DNA from: Yponomeuta sedellus
Taxonomy: Eukaryota; Arthropoda; Insecta; Lepidoptera; Yponomeutidae
Length of the DNA stretch: 64,000 bases
Direction of reading: 5' to 3'
NCBI GenBank assembly: GCA_934045075.1
Contig: OW203722.1
Location: 12,517,796-12,581,795 of the forward strand
Shown: positions 10,936 through 22,468 of the stretch, piece after piece
Layout: each line of letters starts with the position of its first letter
Numbering within the stretch: the first letter of the stretch is position 1
Notes under the pieces: generated by a model
Told to the model about the DNA's origin: nothing
Seen by the model: only the letters and a program-made list of their open reading frames with translations
The model's database searches: none
Position numbers and translations under genes: made by a program

Positions 10936-11937
10936 TCACCCATGCCGGGATCCGAACCCGCAACCTCTGGCTATCCGTACCAGCGCTCTACCAATTGAGC
11001 CAATGGGCGACTCACGACATCAGTGAAATTTCGAACCTCTTTACAATATTCTCTGTATTACGTACAGGCAGCGACATCTGACTTAAGCAAATTGCATTAC
11101 TTACAGCCCCGACTACCTACTTTGCAGTTAGGTTTTAACATCGGAACGATATCACTGTACCCACATGATTACACTATTTTTATTTTTAATGCACTAACCC
11201 GTGCTAAGGAACAAATTTAAAAACCTATTTAGAGGCTAAAAATTTCACCCATGCCGGGATTCGAACCCGCAACCTCTGGCTATCCGTACCAGCGCTCTAC
11301 CAATTGAGCCAATGGGTGACTCACGACATCAGTGAAATTTCGAACCTCTTTACAATATTCTCTGTATTACGTACAGGCAGCGACATCTGACTTAAGCAAA
11401 TTGCATTACTTACAGCCCCGACTACCTACTTTGCAGTTAGGTTTTAACATCGGAACGATATCACTGTACCCACATGATTACACTATTTTTATTTTTAATG
11501 CACTAACCCGTGCTAAGGAACAAATTTAAAAACCTATTTAGAGGCTAAAAATTTCACCCATGCCGGGATCCGAACCCGCAACCTCTGGCTATCCGTACCA
11601 GCGCTCTACCAATTGAGCCAATGGGCGACTCACGACATCAGTGAAATTTCGAACCTCTTTACAATATTCTCTGTATTACGTACAGGCAGCGACATCTGAC
11701 TTAAGCAAATTGCATTACTTACAGCCCCGACTACCTACTTTGCAGTTAGGTTTTAACATCGGAACGATATCACTGTACCCACATGATTACACTATTTTAA
11801 TTTTTAATGCACTAACCCGTGCTAAGGAACAAATTTAAAAACCTATTTAGAGGCTAAAAATTTCACTCATGCCGGGATTCGAACCCGCAACCTCTGGCTA
11901 TCCGTACCAGCGCTCTACCAATTGAGCCAATGGGCGA
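10936..11937 (-). ncRNA. Four tRNA-like modules, one per monomer
   Basis: 75-nt modules lie at 10936-11010, 11245-11319, 11554-11628 and 11863-11937. On the minus strand each has a perfect A box (TGGCTCAATTGG), a D stem GCTC/GAGC and a B box GGTTCGAATCC (GGTTCGGATCC in the first and third). The anticodon stem is CTGGT/GCCAG. Acceptor bases CCCAT pair with ATGGG. It is not a normal tRNA: the T stem carries a bulged G, position 33 is C if a 7-nt loop is drawn, and the module is embedded in a repeat. It is best read as a pol III promoter or SINE-like head. The acceptor and T arm look closest to an Ile-type ancestor, but I am unsure. Confidence 0.7.
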
Positions 11938-12184
11938 CTCACGACATCAGTGAAATTTCGAACCTCTTTACAATATTCTCTGTATTACGTACAGGCAGCG
12001 ACATCTGACTTAAGCAAATTGCATTACTTACAGCCCCGACTACCTACTTTGCAGTTAGGTTTTAACATCGGAACGATATCACTGTACCCACATGATTACA
12101 CTATTTTTATTTTTAATGCACTAACCCGTGCTAAGGAACAAATTTAAAAACCTATTTAGAGGCTAAAAATGCTGATGTCGTGAG

Positions 12185-12568
12185 TCGCCCATTGGCTCAA
12201 TTGGTAGAGCGCTGGTACGGATAGCCAGAGGTTGCGGGTTCGAATCCCGGCATGGGTGAAATTTTTAGCCTCTAAATAGGTTTTTAAATTTGTTCCTTAG
12301 CACGGGTTAGTGCATTAAAAATAAAAATAGTGTAATCATGTGGGTACAGTGATATCGTTCCGATGTTAAAACCTAACTGCAAAGTAGGTAGTCGGGGCTG
12401 TAAGTAATGCAATTTGCTTAAGTCAGATGTCGCTGCCTGTACGTAATACAGAGAATATTGTAAAGAGGTTCGAAATTTCACTGATGTCGTGAGTCGCCCA
12501 TTGGCTCAATTGGTAGAGCGCTGGTACGGATAGCCAGAGGTTGCGGGTTCGAATCCCGGCATGGGTGA
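12185..12568 (+). ncRNA. Two tRNA-like modules in the inverted part
   Basis: 12185-12259 and 12494-12568 are the same 75-nt module in plus orientation, 309 bp apart. Boxes A and B are intact in both. They face the minus-strand modules head-on across the flip at 12168/12169. Confidence 0.7.
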
Positions 12569-12606
12569 AATTTTTAGCCTCTAAATAGGTTTTTAAAGTT
12601 TGTTTT

Positions 12607-14800
12607 TTTAAGAAGTTTGGAGGTTATGTTACGACCCCGTTTGCTTGACTGTTAGAGATAAATACCTACACAAATAATTACACAAAATCATTCTAATATA
12701 CACACGTACGTACCTATGTATGTGTATAAATGAACAGTCGGATACAAAAGCAAGTAACATTATTGAACTAAATACTGCCTGCTGCTCACTAGCAACAGCA
12801 GTTTTCTACGTGTGAAGGAAGCCACTTTCTCATGTTCTAGAATACTTTAGAACCATCAGCCATAGTGGGAGTTCTACTACTACATAATTTACTACTTGCA
12901 TATTTCGAATAACAAAAACAACTCTTTCATTAAATGGTGTTTATTGAGACAGATCATAACTACATTTAGTACAGAAACGAATGGATCGCGGCGCTTTTTC
13001 AATCAACTACACTCTTAAAATAACGTCATCCAAGAAGTTAGCTGGTCGCGTCAGTCCCTCATGGCGAGCATAGCCCAGGTACCAGCTTCTCTGCCACGAT
13101 TACCTCATTTACAATAAAAACAAAGTATGTTTTTCCTGAAGAGTGCGGAGACTTTATTTTTGCCCGAAGCAGCGTTGGGTTTATTCCCTGCAATGTGAAA
13201 TGTAAATACCGTGAAATCTGAAATGTTCACCTACATAAGAACGTGCCTGCTTCTCACCTCAACGATGTTGAGATGAGAACCTCAAACTTAACTCAACGTC
13301 GTTGGGAAAATATGTAATACTAATAAATTAGCAAATTTTCAAAGAACACGCGGTACACGACATAAAATAGAGTCTTACGTTTTTTCAAATATGAAATTCA
13401 AATACCCACGGATGTAAATACCCAACTTTTTTTTTTATATTAGGTTTAACGGCTTCAACTGATTTTCACTTTGACATCACAGATTAAAAATAATTATTTG
13501 ACATGACAGTTGTTTTTTTTTTGCTTGAAAGATTTAAAACAATCTATGACGTTCCGTTTCTGTGTTTAAATTGCGTTTTATTTAATTATTTTCTTCTTTT
13601 CTTCCCCCAACTTTAAAAAAATATTTGAAAAACTGATAAAAAAGCCTGTTGCGAAATACTAAAGTTGGGAAAATATAACCCCAAAACATTCTTTTAATAG
13701 GGCGGTACACCAGATGCCGTTTGCCTTTTGCAGCTATGCTACGTACTTACTTAGCCAAGTCAGTATATTTTAGTTCACAGGAAATATTCATTTATCGCGT
13801 CAAATTTGATACGAGTCAAGAAGCGGATTACATATTTCGAAAAATTACAATCTATGAAAATCTCCTGCAGCAAAAGTAACACTAAACCTCTGTTTCTCGT
13901 CCAGTAACAATCTGTTAATCTAAAGTTAACTGCTGTCAATTTATTTTTTCGAATGCACTTTGGCCAACTGACACACGTTAACAGTAGATTAACGGCTTGT
14001 TAATATACCAGAAACCGGGGATTAGATTTTTAAAATAACCAAAGCTAAACTAAACAAACATGTGTAGTTATCCTTTACTCGAAGTAATGGGCAAAGGATT
14101 TCATAGTCTACGCTTAGAGCATTGGTGAATGACAGAATGATTGCCACGTGGAGCATAATGTGGAAGTGGAACAAGAACCTTTCAAACTCTTCAAACCTGT
14201 CTAATCATAATTTGATAAATAATACGGAGGGGTAATTCAGGTGAAGCATCAATGTCAGTAAGTGTCAGAACGTAACTGACGTAATTGTGTTAGAAATACA
14301 TTTAAGTACCTATACAGGTACCTACATTCAAGTCTAATGACTAGGGACGAAGGTCCCAGGCTGGTAATAGCTTGATACCTGTCACGATCCTTACGTACTC
14401 GGTTCTGTGTTTTTTGCGAAGCACTTATTTATTTAGTTCTTCTGGTACACCGTAGATCCTTTAGCAGCCCTGCTACTTAATACTTATTGATAGTTTTATA
14501 GAAAACACTTCGTTGTACGTAAAAATGGAAACTGCACAAATATTTCTTAACTCAAGGGCCTTTTAAGTTATTTGTTGACTTATTTATTTTCATATTATCT
14601 CATTTTCTTACGCGTCAAAGTACCTATCTAGCGACTTTAGTAGAATATTTCGCGTGCCGATCGGACAAACCTTTTGTTTAATTTCAAGGCCATCACTCAA
14701 ATTTACGATTACCCGTGCCTATAGAACTCTATATAAATCCACTGTAGAGTTTATAGAAACTACAATAATAATTTCCGTAAAACACAATGACTACAGGTGA
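12607..14800. other. No gene recognised
   Basis: This is AT-rich intergenic DNA with no open frame showing a known motif. A short GA-type phrase ('aacgtcgttgg'/'caacgatgttga') near 13260-13300 is the only repeated wording I notice. Confidence 0.5.
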
Positions 14801-14829
14801 CCAGTCAAGAACGTCCGAATGTGAAAATA

Positions 14830-15080
14830 CACCTGGACTGGTAAGGTAAGGTGGCCTCCAGCGGGGGTCAAATCCACAACCCCTGGTTTAGAAAAAAGAA
14901 TAAGCAAAATGCTGAGTAAATAAGTAACAGGGATATTTACTAGCTGACACCGCAAACGTCGTCTTGCCAAACTAATTAGCCTAGGACGTATTCTCAGATC
15001 TACCAAATATACACAAAAAATGTAAAAAATTCTGTGAAGCCGTTTCGGAGGAGTTCGATAACAAATAATCAAGATGCAAG
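14830..15080. repeat. SINE head remnant followed by a dispersed repeat
   Basis: 14830-14885 resembles the head of a tRNA-derived SINE in minus orientation ('ggcctccagcgggggtcaaa'). 14940-15080 matches, on the opposite strand, 30725-30845: both contain the 'gccgtttcggaggagttcga' phrase. Confidence 0.45.
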
Positions 15081-15707
15081 ATTTTTCTATATTAGATAAA
15101 ATATATTTCTACAAACCGATGTAAATAATCGAGTATAAAACAAGCATAAAATAAAAAAAGCAAAAATTCACCACGTAAAAAAACTAACTTTCAACTCTTG
15201 AAAGTTATCATCTCCCTTGAGCTGACTTGCCAATGTTTGATATGCGATTTTATTTCAGCGCAAACCACTACAGTTCTCAATATATAGTAGTCTGTTTGGG
15301 CTGCAGCTGGGTTGCGGTAGAGAAAAATACTTGGCTATTATGCCCTCCTGTGTCGAGTCTTTTGGGACAGGCGCGCGTGCCGACTCAGCCATTTCTGGCG
15401 CTGCTCGTGGAGCCAGGCGTTTCGCGAGTGCGGGAGTTTCTTCTGGGGGAATGTTTCCGGCAAACTGCGAAGTTTAAAGTCAATCGAGTGGTTGTAATGA
15501 CTAGGGGTAGGATTAGGGGTTCGTGTGTAACGATTCGCCCAGGCCTGTCTATCGTGTAATTGTCGGAGAGGATGCGGCGAAGATGCCACGTTTTGTATAG
15601 AGGTTCACGTCCTCCTCAAGTTGAAAAGGATAAAGAAGTTACCATCTGTGTTAATGCTACAAAATACTTTTCCGGGTATATCAAAACGCTTATCTTCTTT
15701 GCCAATA

Positions 15708-15746
15708 CCACAGCTTAGCGTACGTTATTACTACGCTAAGCTGTGG
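15708..15746. repeat. Perfect 15-bp-arm hairpin
   Basis: 'ccacagcttagcgta' and its exact reverse complement 'tacgctaagctgtgg' are separated by nine bases. It is not a terminator in a eukaryotic setting and its role is unknown. Confidence 0.85.
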
Positions 15747-16613
15747 TGCACAAAATCGACCATTTGAACCCATTTTAATAAGATAAGTTTAGCTGCATTC
15801 ATACGTTACCTTATCACTTCATGAACGCTCTTTGGTGGCAAAACTATACTTTTGTAAACCGTTCTTTGCTGAAATTTTGATGAGTTACTTTTTGTTACTG
15901 ACAGTGACCGCGATACTTGAGATGTTCTGGATCTGAAAATATTAATTTGTAGGTAACCGAGGCTCTGTAATGGCTGAAATAGTCAACCCTTTCATTCGTA
16001 CAGTTTTCAGGAAGATAATTCTAATATTTACACAATGAATTTCGTCTCTTACTTCTTAGAAACAATAAAAGTAACTATTTGCCATGTTTATGGGCCAGAG
16101 TGCTGTTTCTTAGAATTTCTCGTCGTTACTGAAGTATTTAGTAATTCTTAATTCAGAAACTGGCTCTAAGCGTGAAGAAATAGGATACTAGTTTAGCTAT
16201 ATGGATTATGCAATGCAACACTGATTTTATTGTGCCATGCACGTGTTGAAGACTGTAGAAGTTTCATGTTTTTTGTACTTTGTGTTTAGCCTACAGGAAC
16301 AAAGAATGATTTTAAAGCATTGGTTCAGGAGAGAGTCGGGATTCGCTCGAGAAAGGAAGGCGGCGATTCGACCGAAAGAGTTTAGGATCGCGCACGTTAG
16401 ATCGACTTACCAAAGTCCCTACTTTGTAAACTGCAGTACACTAGAGCCACATCGTCGTCGGTGTGTGGTAGCGTTTGTTACACGTACCTACCTACCTAGT
16501 ACGTATGTAATAGGTTGTGCATTTGAATTCAAAGATTATTTCTTCTGAAAGTCATTTTTTAGAATGTGACATTCAGGGGACGTAAATTATTCAACATCAG
16601 TGAAGTTTTAAAT

Positions 16614-16680
16614 TTTATACCTACCTATTATTATAATATATAATATACATAATATATTATATATTATAATAATAGGTATA
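16614..16680. repeat. AT-rich cruciform-type palindrome
   Basis: 'tacctacctattattataat' at the left pairs with 'attataataataggtata' at the right, with further ta-rich pairing between. It is immediately followed by a second palindrome at 16691. Confidence 0.7.
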
Positions 16681-16690
16681 CAATTTAATA

Positions 16691-16721
16691 GATGGCAAAA
16701 ATATATTATATTTTTGCCATC
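16691..16721. repeat. 31-bp perfect palindrome
   Basis: 'gatggcaaaaatata', one central t, then 'tatatttttgccatc' form 15-bp perfect arms. It adjoins the AT palindrome at 16614-16680, so two cruciform-capable sequences stand side by side. Confidence 0.85.
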
Positions 16722-16881
16722 TTAACCCGCCAACTAACAATTTACAGTATTTATTTCTGTTATGTTCTAAGCTTCTAGCTTGAGAAGATCTACGGAGGAC
16801 CGATGAAGGCGGACTTCTAAACGGTTATCCAGTTTAAGTTTCCTAACGTTCATTGAAAGGTAAACACGTACTATGCAACAT

Positions 16882-16887
16882 TTTATT
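16882..16887 (-). promoter_or_regulatory. Candidate polyadenylation signal for PPP1R36-like copy B
   Basis: AATAAA on the minus strand lies 185 bp beyond the TAA stop codon of the gene at 17072-20127. Confidence 0.35.
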
Positions 16888-17071
16888 AGTTAATTATAAA
16901 CTAAGGAAATATTTTGTGTTTTTCATTAAATATGAAAAATTACATCAGTCACTTGGCCCCTGGAGTCAACTCGTTTGAGTTAATTTTCTATGACATTTTT
17001 GCAAAAGTGTAACAAACAATTAAACCTATCGAGAGTATGGGCATAATCCAGACCCATGAACTGAAGGAGCT

Positions 17072-20000
17072 TTACCGTGACACCGATGGCGTTGAGGCGC
17101 GGCTCGTCGTACGTTTGATTACCCGTAGCATAATGTCGAAGCCAGCTCGTGGTAGACCGAGGATGCCGACGGACACGTTCAGCTCCTGAAGCTGTGGCTC
17201 TGGTGCCACAAGTGCTCGCTCCATATAAAGAAGGCGCTCGGACAAGCTGGAAGCAATGTCTTGAAATTTACTTTGTTTTTTCTGCCGCATTAACCTAAAT
17301 AAGGTACGGGCCATAAGGATGGAAGTAGAACGTTGGGGCAACGTCGGGATGTAGATGCAACGCTTGGGGCTCCCCCCATTTCGCGTCAGTTAATTCTGTA
17401 TGAAAGCTAATTAAATAAAAATGACGACGCTCTGTCTTTGATTATTGAGATTTAGGTATGTTGTTCACAACAAAAACACCATTTAGAAGAAGATAATATC
17501 ACATATATTATGTACAGGCGATGTGCTTGAGTTAAAGCCGTTGTACCCACTGGTTTCGGCCGGTCGCTGGATACTTGATTTTCCCAAGCCCAAACTTCTG
17601 ATAATTTGTATGCTCTTTGGATAGAAGTTCGTCCAGTAGCGGCGACTGTATGTTGTACTTAGGACGTCTGGTACTTGTACCTCCAAAAAGCACATGGCGC
17701 CGTCTCGGAGTCATCTCTGCGATGTAGTCCGTCTTCAACTTACGCTCCAAGGAATTGTATACCTCAGACTTAAAAAGGCGATGAACTTCCGTTTCTGAAT
17801 TTACAAACAATAGCTTTAGTAGATTCAATTGGTGAATTCGTCTGTAAACTCAGTTTGTCCAGAAAATTAAATTCTGCTCCTATTAATGTAAAAGTTTGTG
17901 AAGATATTTGGATGTTTGTTACTCAATGAGGCAATGACGTAATAACAAAGTTACATGAAACTTAGAATACAGATAGATAAAGATCTCAATTGAGACGTGG
18001 AATACTTGATATTCTAGCAATGTTTTCCCGTGGGATAATATTTTATTGTTACCGTAACCTTTTTTTACTATTTATTTATATTTAGTAATGGCGTTTCTAT
18101 GATGAAGAGAATTGTATAAATGGATTCTGTGGCGGTACGAAATTCGCCGGGACAGCTATAAGTAATAAATAAATAACTTCCACACAACACAATCGCTTGT
18201 CCTAGTCCCAAACTAGGATACCCTCTGCTATGGCAACCAGGAAAGGACACAATTCCCGTACAAACTTAGTTTGGTTTTTAATTTACAAATGACAGGTTGA
18301 ATCGATATTACATCGAAATACACCCAATTGGCCATGAAACCATTTCTACAAATATACGGCGGCTCCCGGTGGCAATCGGACCCACGCCCAAAGAGCCAAA
18401 GAGGCGTCAACAATAGTCTTTATTGTACACCAGAGCAGATAACATGAAAATTGTATAGATAGGTACATAGCACAATTTATTGGCAGCAGAGTTGAACGAC
18501 ATGCAAAGCTCTTACATATTAAATACCTATCCTTAAAAAAATTCTCGTCTATCATAACATAAATCAATCTCACCAAGTGTACTGTACGATTGACGGCCCA
18601 AAGCAATCCATACAATCTGAATACTTATTTTAGCCAAAATTTCATGTATAGCGATGTCTTTATGCGACAACGAAGCACCAGTCATTTTAGGGCCCATGTG
18701 ATAAAAATGTCGCATCGGACCTTCACCTGATGAGGGCAGAAAGAAGAAGTGGATCTGCAGGGGGAGCAAAATGTTAAGGAAACATTCAAACCTCGATTTA
18801 GTAACATGGATTGTTTAAAAATATTGAAAGAAATTATGTTTTGAGACATAACTATCATTTTATTTTACTTAATAAAAATAAAATTACGAAATATACATTT
18901 TAACAATACATCGAAGAAGAGAAAAAACAATGAAATTGTGGCAATAAATTAGCTCTATGCTAAAAAAAAAATTAAATTCTTAGCATAAAAATGTCTCAGT
19001 GCCTTGAAAATTAGTTTAAACACGCTGTTTGTATTTTTGTGCGTTCTAACAACACAAAGTTCCCAGCTGGACCACTCATCAGTAGTTCCGTAGTACGGAT
19101 ACCTATGAAATATAGACCTGCATTTAGGTATTTTATGTTACACGTAAAAGTGAAATGCGCTGACCAGGACTTACCTAAAATAATTGAAGCATATTCTTTA
19201 GCAACAAGTAACCGCAAGTCCGCTAGGTCATCCATGAGTCTATCCTCTGTCATGTAACTAAGCTTACTTGGGATTTTGAATTCAGTTTCTTCAAAGCGTC
19301 TCTTCATTTCACTGTCTACCTTTACAAAAAAGAATATTCACTTAATTTATTTCGGGTATATCGGGAGAAACACGACTAGGAAAGTAGATTTGAAGTTCTC
19401 ACCTGTAAATAATACTGGCAATAAAATATCAGAGCTCTTAAAAAAGTTTCGTTCACGGAAAGATGTACGATCTTGATAATGCTGGTCGACAGTATTTCGA
19501 TAGGAGCCGTGAAAAGTACTATGTCAATTATATCCTAGAAGTAAAATATAATCAAGTTAATTGGTAACGTTGTCGGGTATATGTAAAAAAAGTAAATATT
19601 CATAGAAGTGCTAAGACCTGCAGAAAAATAACGTCGTCAACTTGGGGCCCCTTTCTTTGATATCGCTTTTTAAAACGTTGCTGCAAACAGTAAAAAATGA
19701 AATTATTAGAAAATTGCTTTTAGTTACTGAAAACGCATAATTTCATTTATAAAATATGATAAGAGCGAACAGAAGTATTTCGTTGTGAAAGAGAACGTCT
19801 CTTACTTGTTCAAAAAGATCGATATCATCATTGATTTCAACTTTTGCTATGTCAGGTTTAGGTGGTAAAATGAAAAGCCCACCGTCATCCCGAGGAACAT
19901 CGCTGTGAACAGTTACATGAAAGTGCTCATAACTCAATTGGAACTAAATTGAAACCCTATTAGTCGGTTGTTGGGTAAAGTTGGGGGCGGCGTTGTCTTA

Positions 20001-20127
20001 CCTTATGAAAGTAAGTCGGTCATTGTTATCATCCCATATCCAGTGACCACATTCAAAGGCTCCCAAGGATTCTTCACCACTATCATCACCTTCCACTTTT
20101 TCCATATCATATGTGTTTAGAATTATT
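17072..20127 (-). CDS. PPP1R36-like gene, copy B (seven exons)
   Basis: The exons are 20127-20002, 19932-19806, 19534-19403, 19319-19175, 18726-18574, 17794-17575 and 17246-17072. All have AG/GT borders and the phases agree. Starting at the in-frame ATG 20105-20103 they give 351 residues and TAA. The first exon has GHWIWDDNNDRLTFI, matching the W-x-W-x-D/E start of PPP1R36. Later landmarks are FLRALIFYCQYYLQ, LVAKEYASI, FYHMGP, SLSHK, VWIALGR, EVHRLFKSEVYN, SPLLDE and VGILGLPRAGFD. The family is thought to bind protein phosphatase 1, with testis-biased expression in vertebrates; nothing here tests that. The donor at 17574 (gtatcc) is weaker than the others, and the basic tail after it differs from copy A. 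The true 5' end may include another upstream exon, because the first exon begins in phase with one base of an earlier codon. Confidence 0.75.
17885..18045 (+). repeat. Helitron-like or SINE-like dispersed repeat in a copy-B intron
   Basis: The wording 'aaagtttgtgaagat...ggatgtttgttactcaat...' is a lepidopteran repeat that recurs at 29500-29660 and 52200-52443. The 52-kb copy ends in a 'caccagctagta' tail of the Helitron CTAG type, but this copy lacks that tail. Confidence 0.45.
18165..18500. repeat. tRNA-derived SINE remnant and LINE-tail repeat
   Basis: 18165-18390 resembles the minus-oriented SINE copies at 44640 and 47500 ('cctagtcccaaactaggata' and 'cggcggctcccggtgg'). 18412-18500 contains 'tctttattgtacacca', shared with 45090-45110. 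Both lie in the intron of the copy-B gene. Confidence 0.5.
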
Positions 20128-21082
20128 CTGGAACTAAAATTTTGTCATCTATTTTAGCCGTATCAAAGACTTAGGCTAAAAACAAGACAAAAAGTTTAAA
20201 ATTTGGGTTAAAAACCCATTATAATAAAAAATTGCTATAAAATTAATGTTTATTTTTGTCAAAAAATTTGAATGACAATAAAATAGTGACATGTGACATT
20301 AAAAAGACGTCAGTTTGCTTTCATTGTACAGACTTCCATGGTGCCCAATACCATACCTACCAACCGCTACATCTACCACGGATGTCAAAAAAAGACGGAT
20401 GGAACCGTAGATAGAGTAACTAGATCAAGGCACAGTGTAACCGATTTTACGTCGGTGAATATTATTTGTTTGTGTGCGTGAATGTTGCCTAAGTAAAAGT
20501 AAATTGCCATAATGTGGGGTAAAATATTTCAGTCGTTCATAGGCCATGAATAAATTTTATTAATCATACAACATGTCTGACAATTGTTTGTAAAACGCAG
20601 CAAACGTTTTATAAACAATCGTCATTTTGTATAATTTAAAATACGTTTTATTTTACACGTTTAAATTTTACAAGTAAAGGCGCTTAGGGACGCTATCTAG
20701 GACCACCAATGGAATACAATCATAAACTGTTCTATTAATAAGTTTTTTTCATATAAAAATTCACCATATAAAAAATCTTTCGAAGGGTACCTCAGACCAC
20801 CAAAATGTACGTTTTGTCGAAATGTAGAGAGCATATTCGAGCATTTGATGTTCAGTTCAGATGACCAGTTCTCACTTCTAAATACTAGCACCCATTTTTC
20901 CAGAACAGAACTATTTTGAAGAAATCTGGAATAGAAACATTGCTAATATTAATAAATATTGTAATACATTAAAATATAATAAGTGATAACTTTAGTATTC
21001 CTTATTATTCGCGATACTCATACATAGTTGAATATTGAACGGGTCGATTATTTATTAGGGAAATAAGGTAATTACGTTTTAC

Positions 21083-21283
21083 CTAATAAACAATCGCGGC
21101 TAGACGGTATTGTACGAGATTCATTGACACAAATTCAAATTTGAATTCTATACTGAATTCAAGGGCACATTGTTTGCGGCAGAATGCACAAAAACACCGA
21201 AAGGGATCTTGCGATAAATTCGAGTTGACACATTTTCTGCTGAGTGGAATGAATGCTGAAAAATTATATGGGCAACAAGTCAC
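21083..21283 (-). pseudogene. Possible P-element/THAP9-like transposase C-terminal relic
   Basis: The minus strand reads IPLSRKCVNSNLSQDPFRCF followed by CAFCRKQCALEF. P-superfamily transposases have an 'LSQDxxExFF...R' block near the C-terminus, and the likeness is only to that block. The mirror copy in the right arm (plus strand, about 25268-25400) reads FIPLSRKFVSSNLSQEPFR before losing the frame. Confidence 0.3.
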
Positions 21284-21394
21284 ATAGGAAGGCGATGCAG
21301 CTATCTAACATCAGGATATTATATTTGATAATTCAGTGCTGTAGCCGTAATGTTTCTGTGTTTATTGTTTTGATTATAGATTTCGATATCAACC

Positions 21395-21478
21395 CTTGTA
21401 TGTCCTTATCCCTGGGGCACGGGTCTCTTCCCGCATCGCAGGAAGGTTAAGCCATACTCCACCGCAGGGGCCAAGCCC
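21395..21478 (-). repeat. 5S-SINE tail fragment, left arm
   Basis: On the minus strand this matches the tails of the 5S-derived SINEs ('ccttcctgcgatgcgggaag', 'acccgtgccccaggg'). The mirror copy is at 25056-25150. No 5S-like head is attached. Confidence 0.6.
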
Positions 21479-21848
21479 GGGTTATAGTTTTAGGTACATT
21501 GATTTTTAATAACGATACATTAAGTATTAAAGATTCATAATATATTTTGATTACGTTTGTAACTTAATATCTGCACAAGGACAAGCCGTCGAAGTCTGGG
21601 ACTTCGTGTTAAGTAATGATCACGCAGCGTTGCCAGATATAGGATTTAAATCGTATTCATACGATGTTTTACATTTATGTTGAATGTACGATCCAGGGGC
21701 AGAAATCGTACGTAAACATACGACTTTTTTTAGATTTCATTCAACCAAAGTACTAATACCAACATAGCACTATTTATTCTTTTACTTAAGTACCAACCCT
21801 TAAGCTAAATCTAACTAATGTTACAAGTTACCGGTTACTCGTTTTTGT

Positions 21849-22022
21849 GACACAGATTATGAACGCTGCTTCAGTTCAGTCAATCTTATTAAAACAAAGA
21901 TCCCAAATAGGCTGAGCAATGAAACTCTAAACGGCACACTTTTGGCAAAACAACATATTAAGCGCTATGGGTGTTGTTTGGATTTTTCTCAAACAAGAGC
22001 AATAATATTTACATTTCAGTAA
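21849..22022 (+). pseudogene. hAT transposase C-terminal fragment, left arm
   Basis: The plus strand encodes DTDYERCFSSVNLIKTK followed by IPNRLSNETLNGTLLAKQHI. This is the C-terminal dimerisation block of hAT transposases and their domesticated relatives (ERxFS...IKTxxRNRL). The mirror copy at 24464-24709 is on the minus strand. No N-terminal or catalytic part is seen. Confidence 0.6.
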
Positions 22023-22397
22023 AACCCTTTACGGGGATAAATAAAAACCTAAAAATTGTGTGTTTAAGTTTTAATCGATTGTTTACTTTAAAGTAATAAA
22101 ACAAAGGTTTTGAAAACGTACTGTTTTTTAACAGCCTTCTTAGGGAATACTACCTTTTATTTACCCATCGTACGATCGCTTATAACGTCTGCCAACACGG
22201 TCACGTAATGATCGGGATTTTCGACATAAACGGATGGCAACATTTTTTCTCTTCGGTTTTTTAGGTTAGGAAAGTAAATTCTATTAAATTGCTTTTCTTA
22301 CGGACTAGTTGCAAAGCTACTAGTTGAAACTTAACTAAAATACTCAACATAGGGCAATTTTGGGCTTAACAATAATTGAAACACAATCATTACTTAC

Positions 22398-22468
22398 CTT
22401 TGAAAGAAAACTTCCCCCAAAGCTCTTTCTTAACGATTTCTGCATACGTGTACACTACAATTCACCAT
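22398..22468 (-). pseudogene. THAP-type first exon, left arm (nonsense)
   Basis: ATG 22468-22466 begins MVNCSVHVCRNR, followed at once by TAA and then ERALGEVFFQR up to an ag|gtaag donor. It is 71 nt like its intact mirror copy at 24054-24124, but the stop codon makes it non-coding. Confidence 0.55.

Larger units (their letters stand above)
10862..12593 (-). mobile_element. Tandem tRNA-bearing element with inverted end, 13-bp target duplication
   Basis: 'taaagtttgtttt' occurs exactly at 10849-10861 and again at 12594-12606, so the 1,732 bp between them were inserted as a unit. Inside, a 309-bp monomer repeats from 10862 to about 12168, nearly identical in each copy. At 12169 the orientation flips and about 1.4 monomers run the other way. 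The left terminus is 'acactatttttatttttaat'; the right is 'agcctctaaataggttttt'. The same two termini bound an independent insertion at 27224-27630. Each monomer contains a tRNA-like module with A and B boxes. Variable-length target duplication (12 and 13 bp) argues for target-primed reverse transcription and not a cut-and-paste transposon. No protein is encoded; the repeated 65-residue open frames are by-products. Confidence 0.8.

Noticed and set aside
12169..12259. Hammerhead ribozyme in the tRNA-bearing monomer (CTGATG near GAAA)
   Set aside because: The core would read CTGATGT, lacking the required A after G, and no stem II lies between the boxes other than the tRNA fold.
11023..12481. 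A conserved 65-residue open frame repeated five times, and again at 27.4 kb
   Set aside because: It is repeated only because the 309-bp monomer is repeated, and it overlaps the non-coding part of a tRNA-bearing element. Near-identity of the DNA, not selection on codons, explains it.
10862..12593. Regular repeats resembling a CRISPR array
   Set aside because: The repeat unit is 309 bp with no unique spacers, it is in an animal genome, and it is flanked by a target duplication.
15227..15589. Overlapping 110- and 83-codon frames on opposite strands
   Set aside because: No motif, no splice signals and no repeat relationship that I can name; moderate GC content alone explains the lack of stops.
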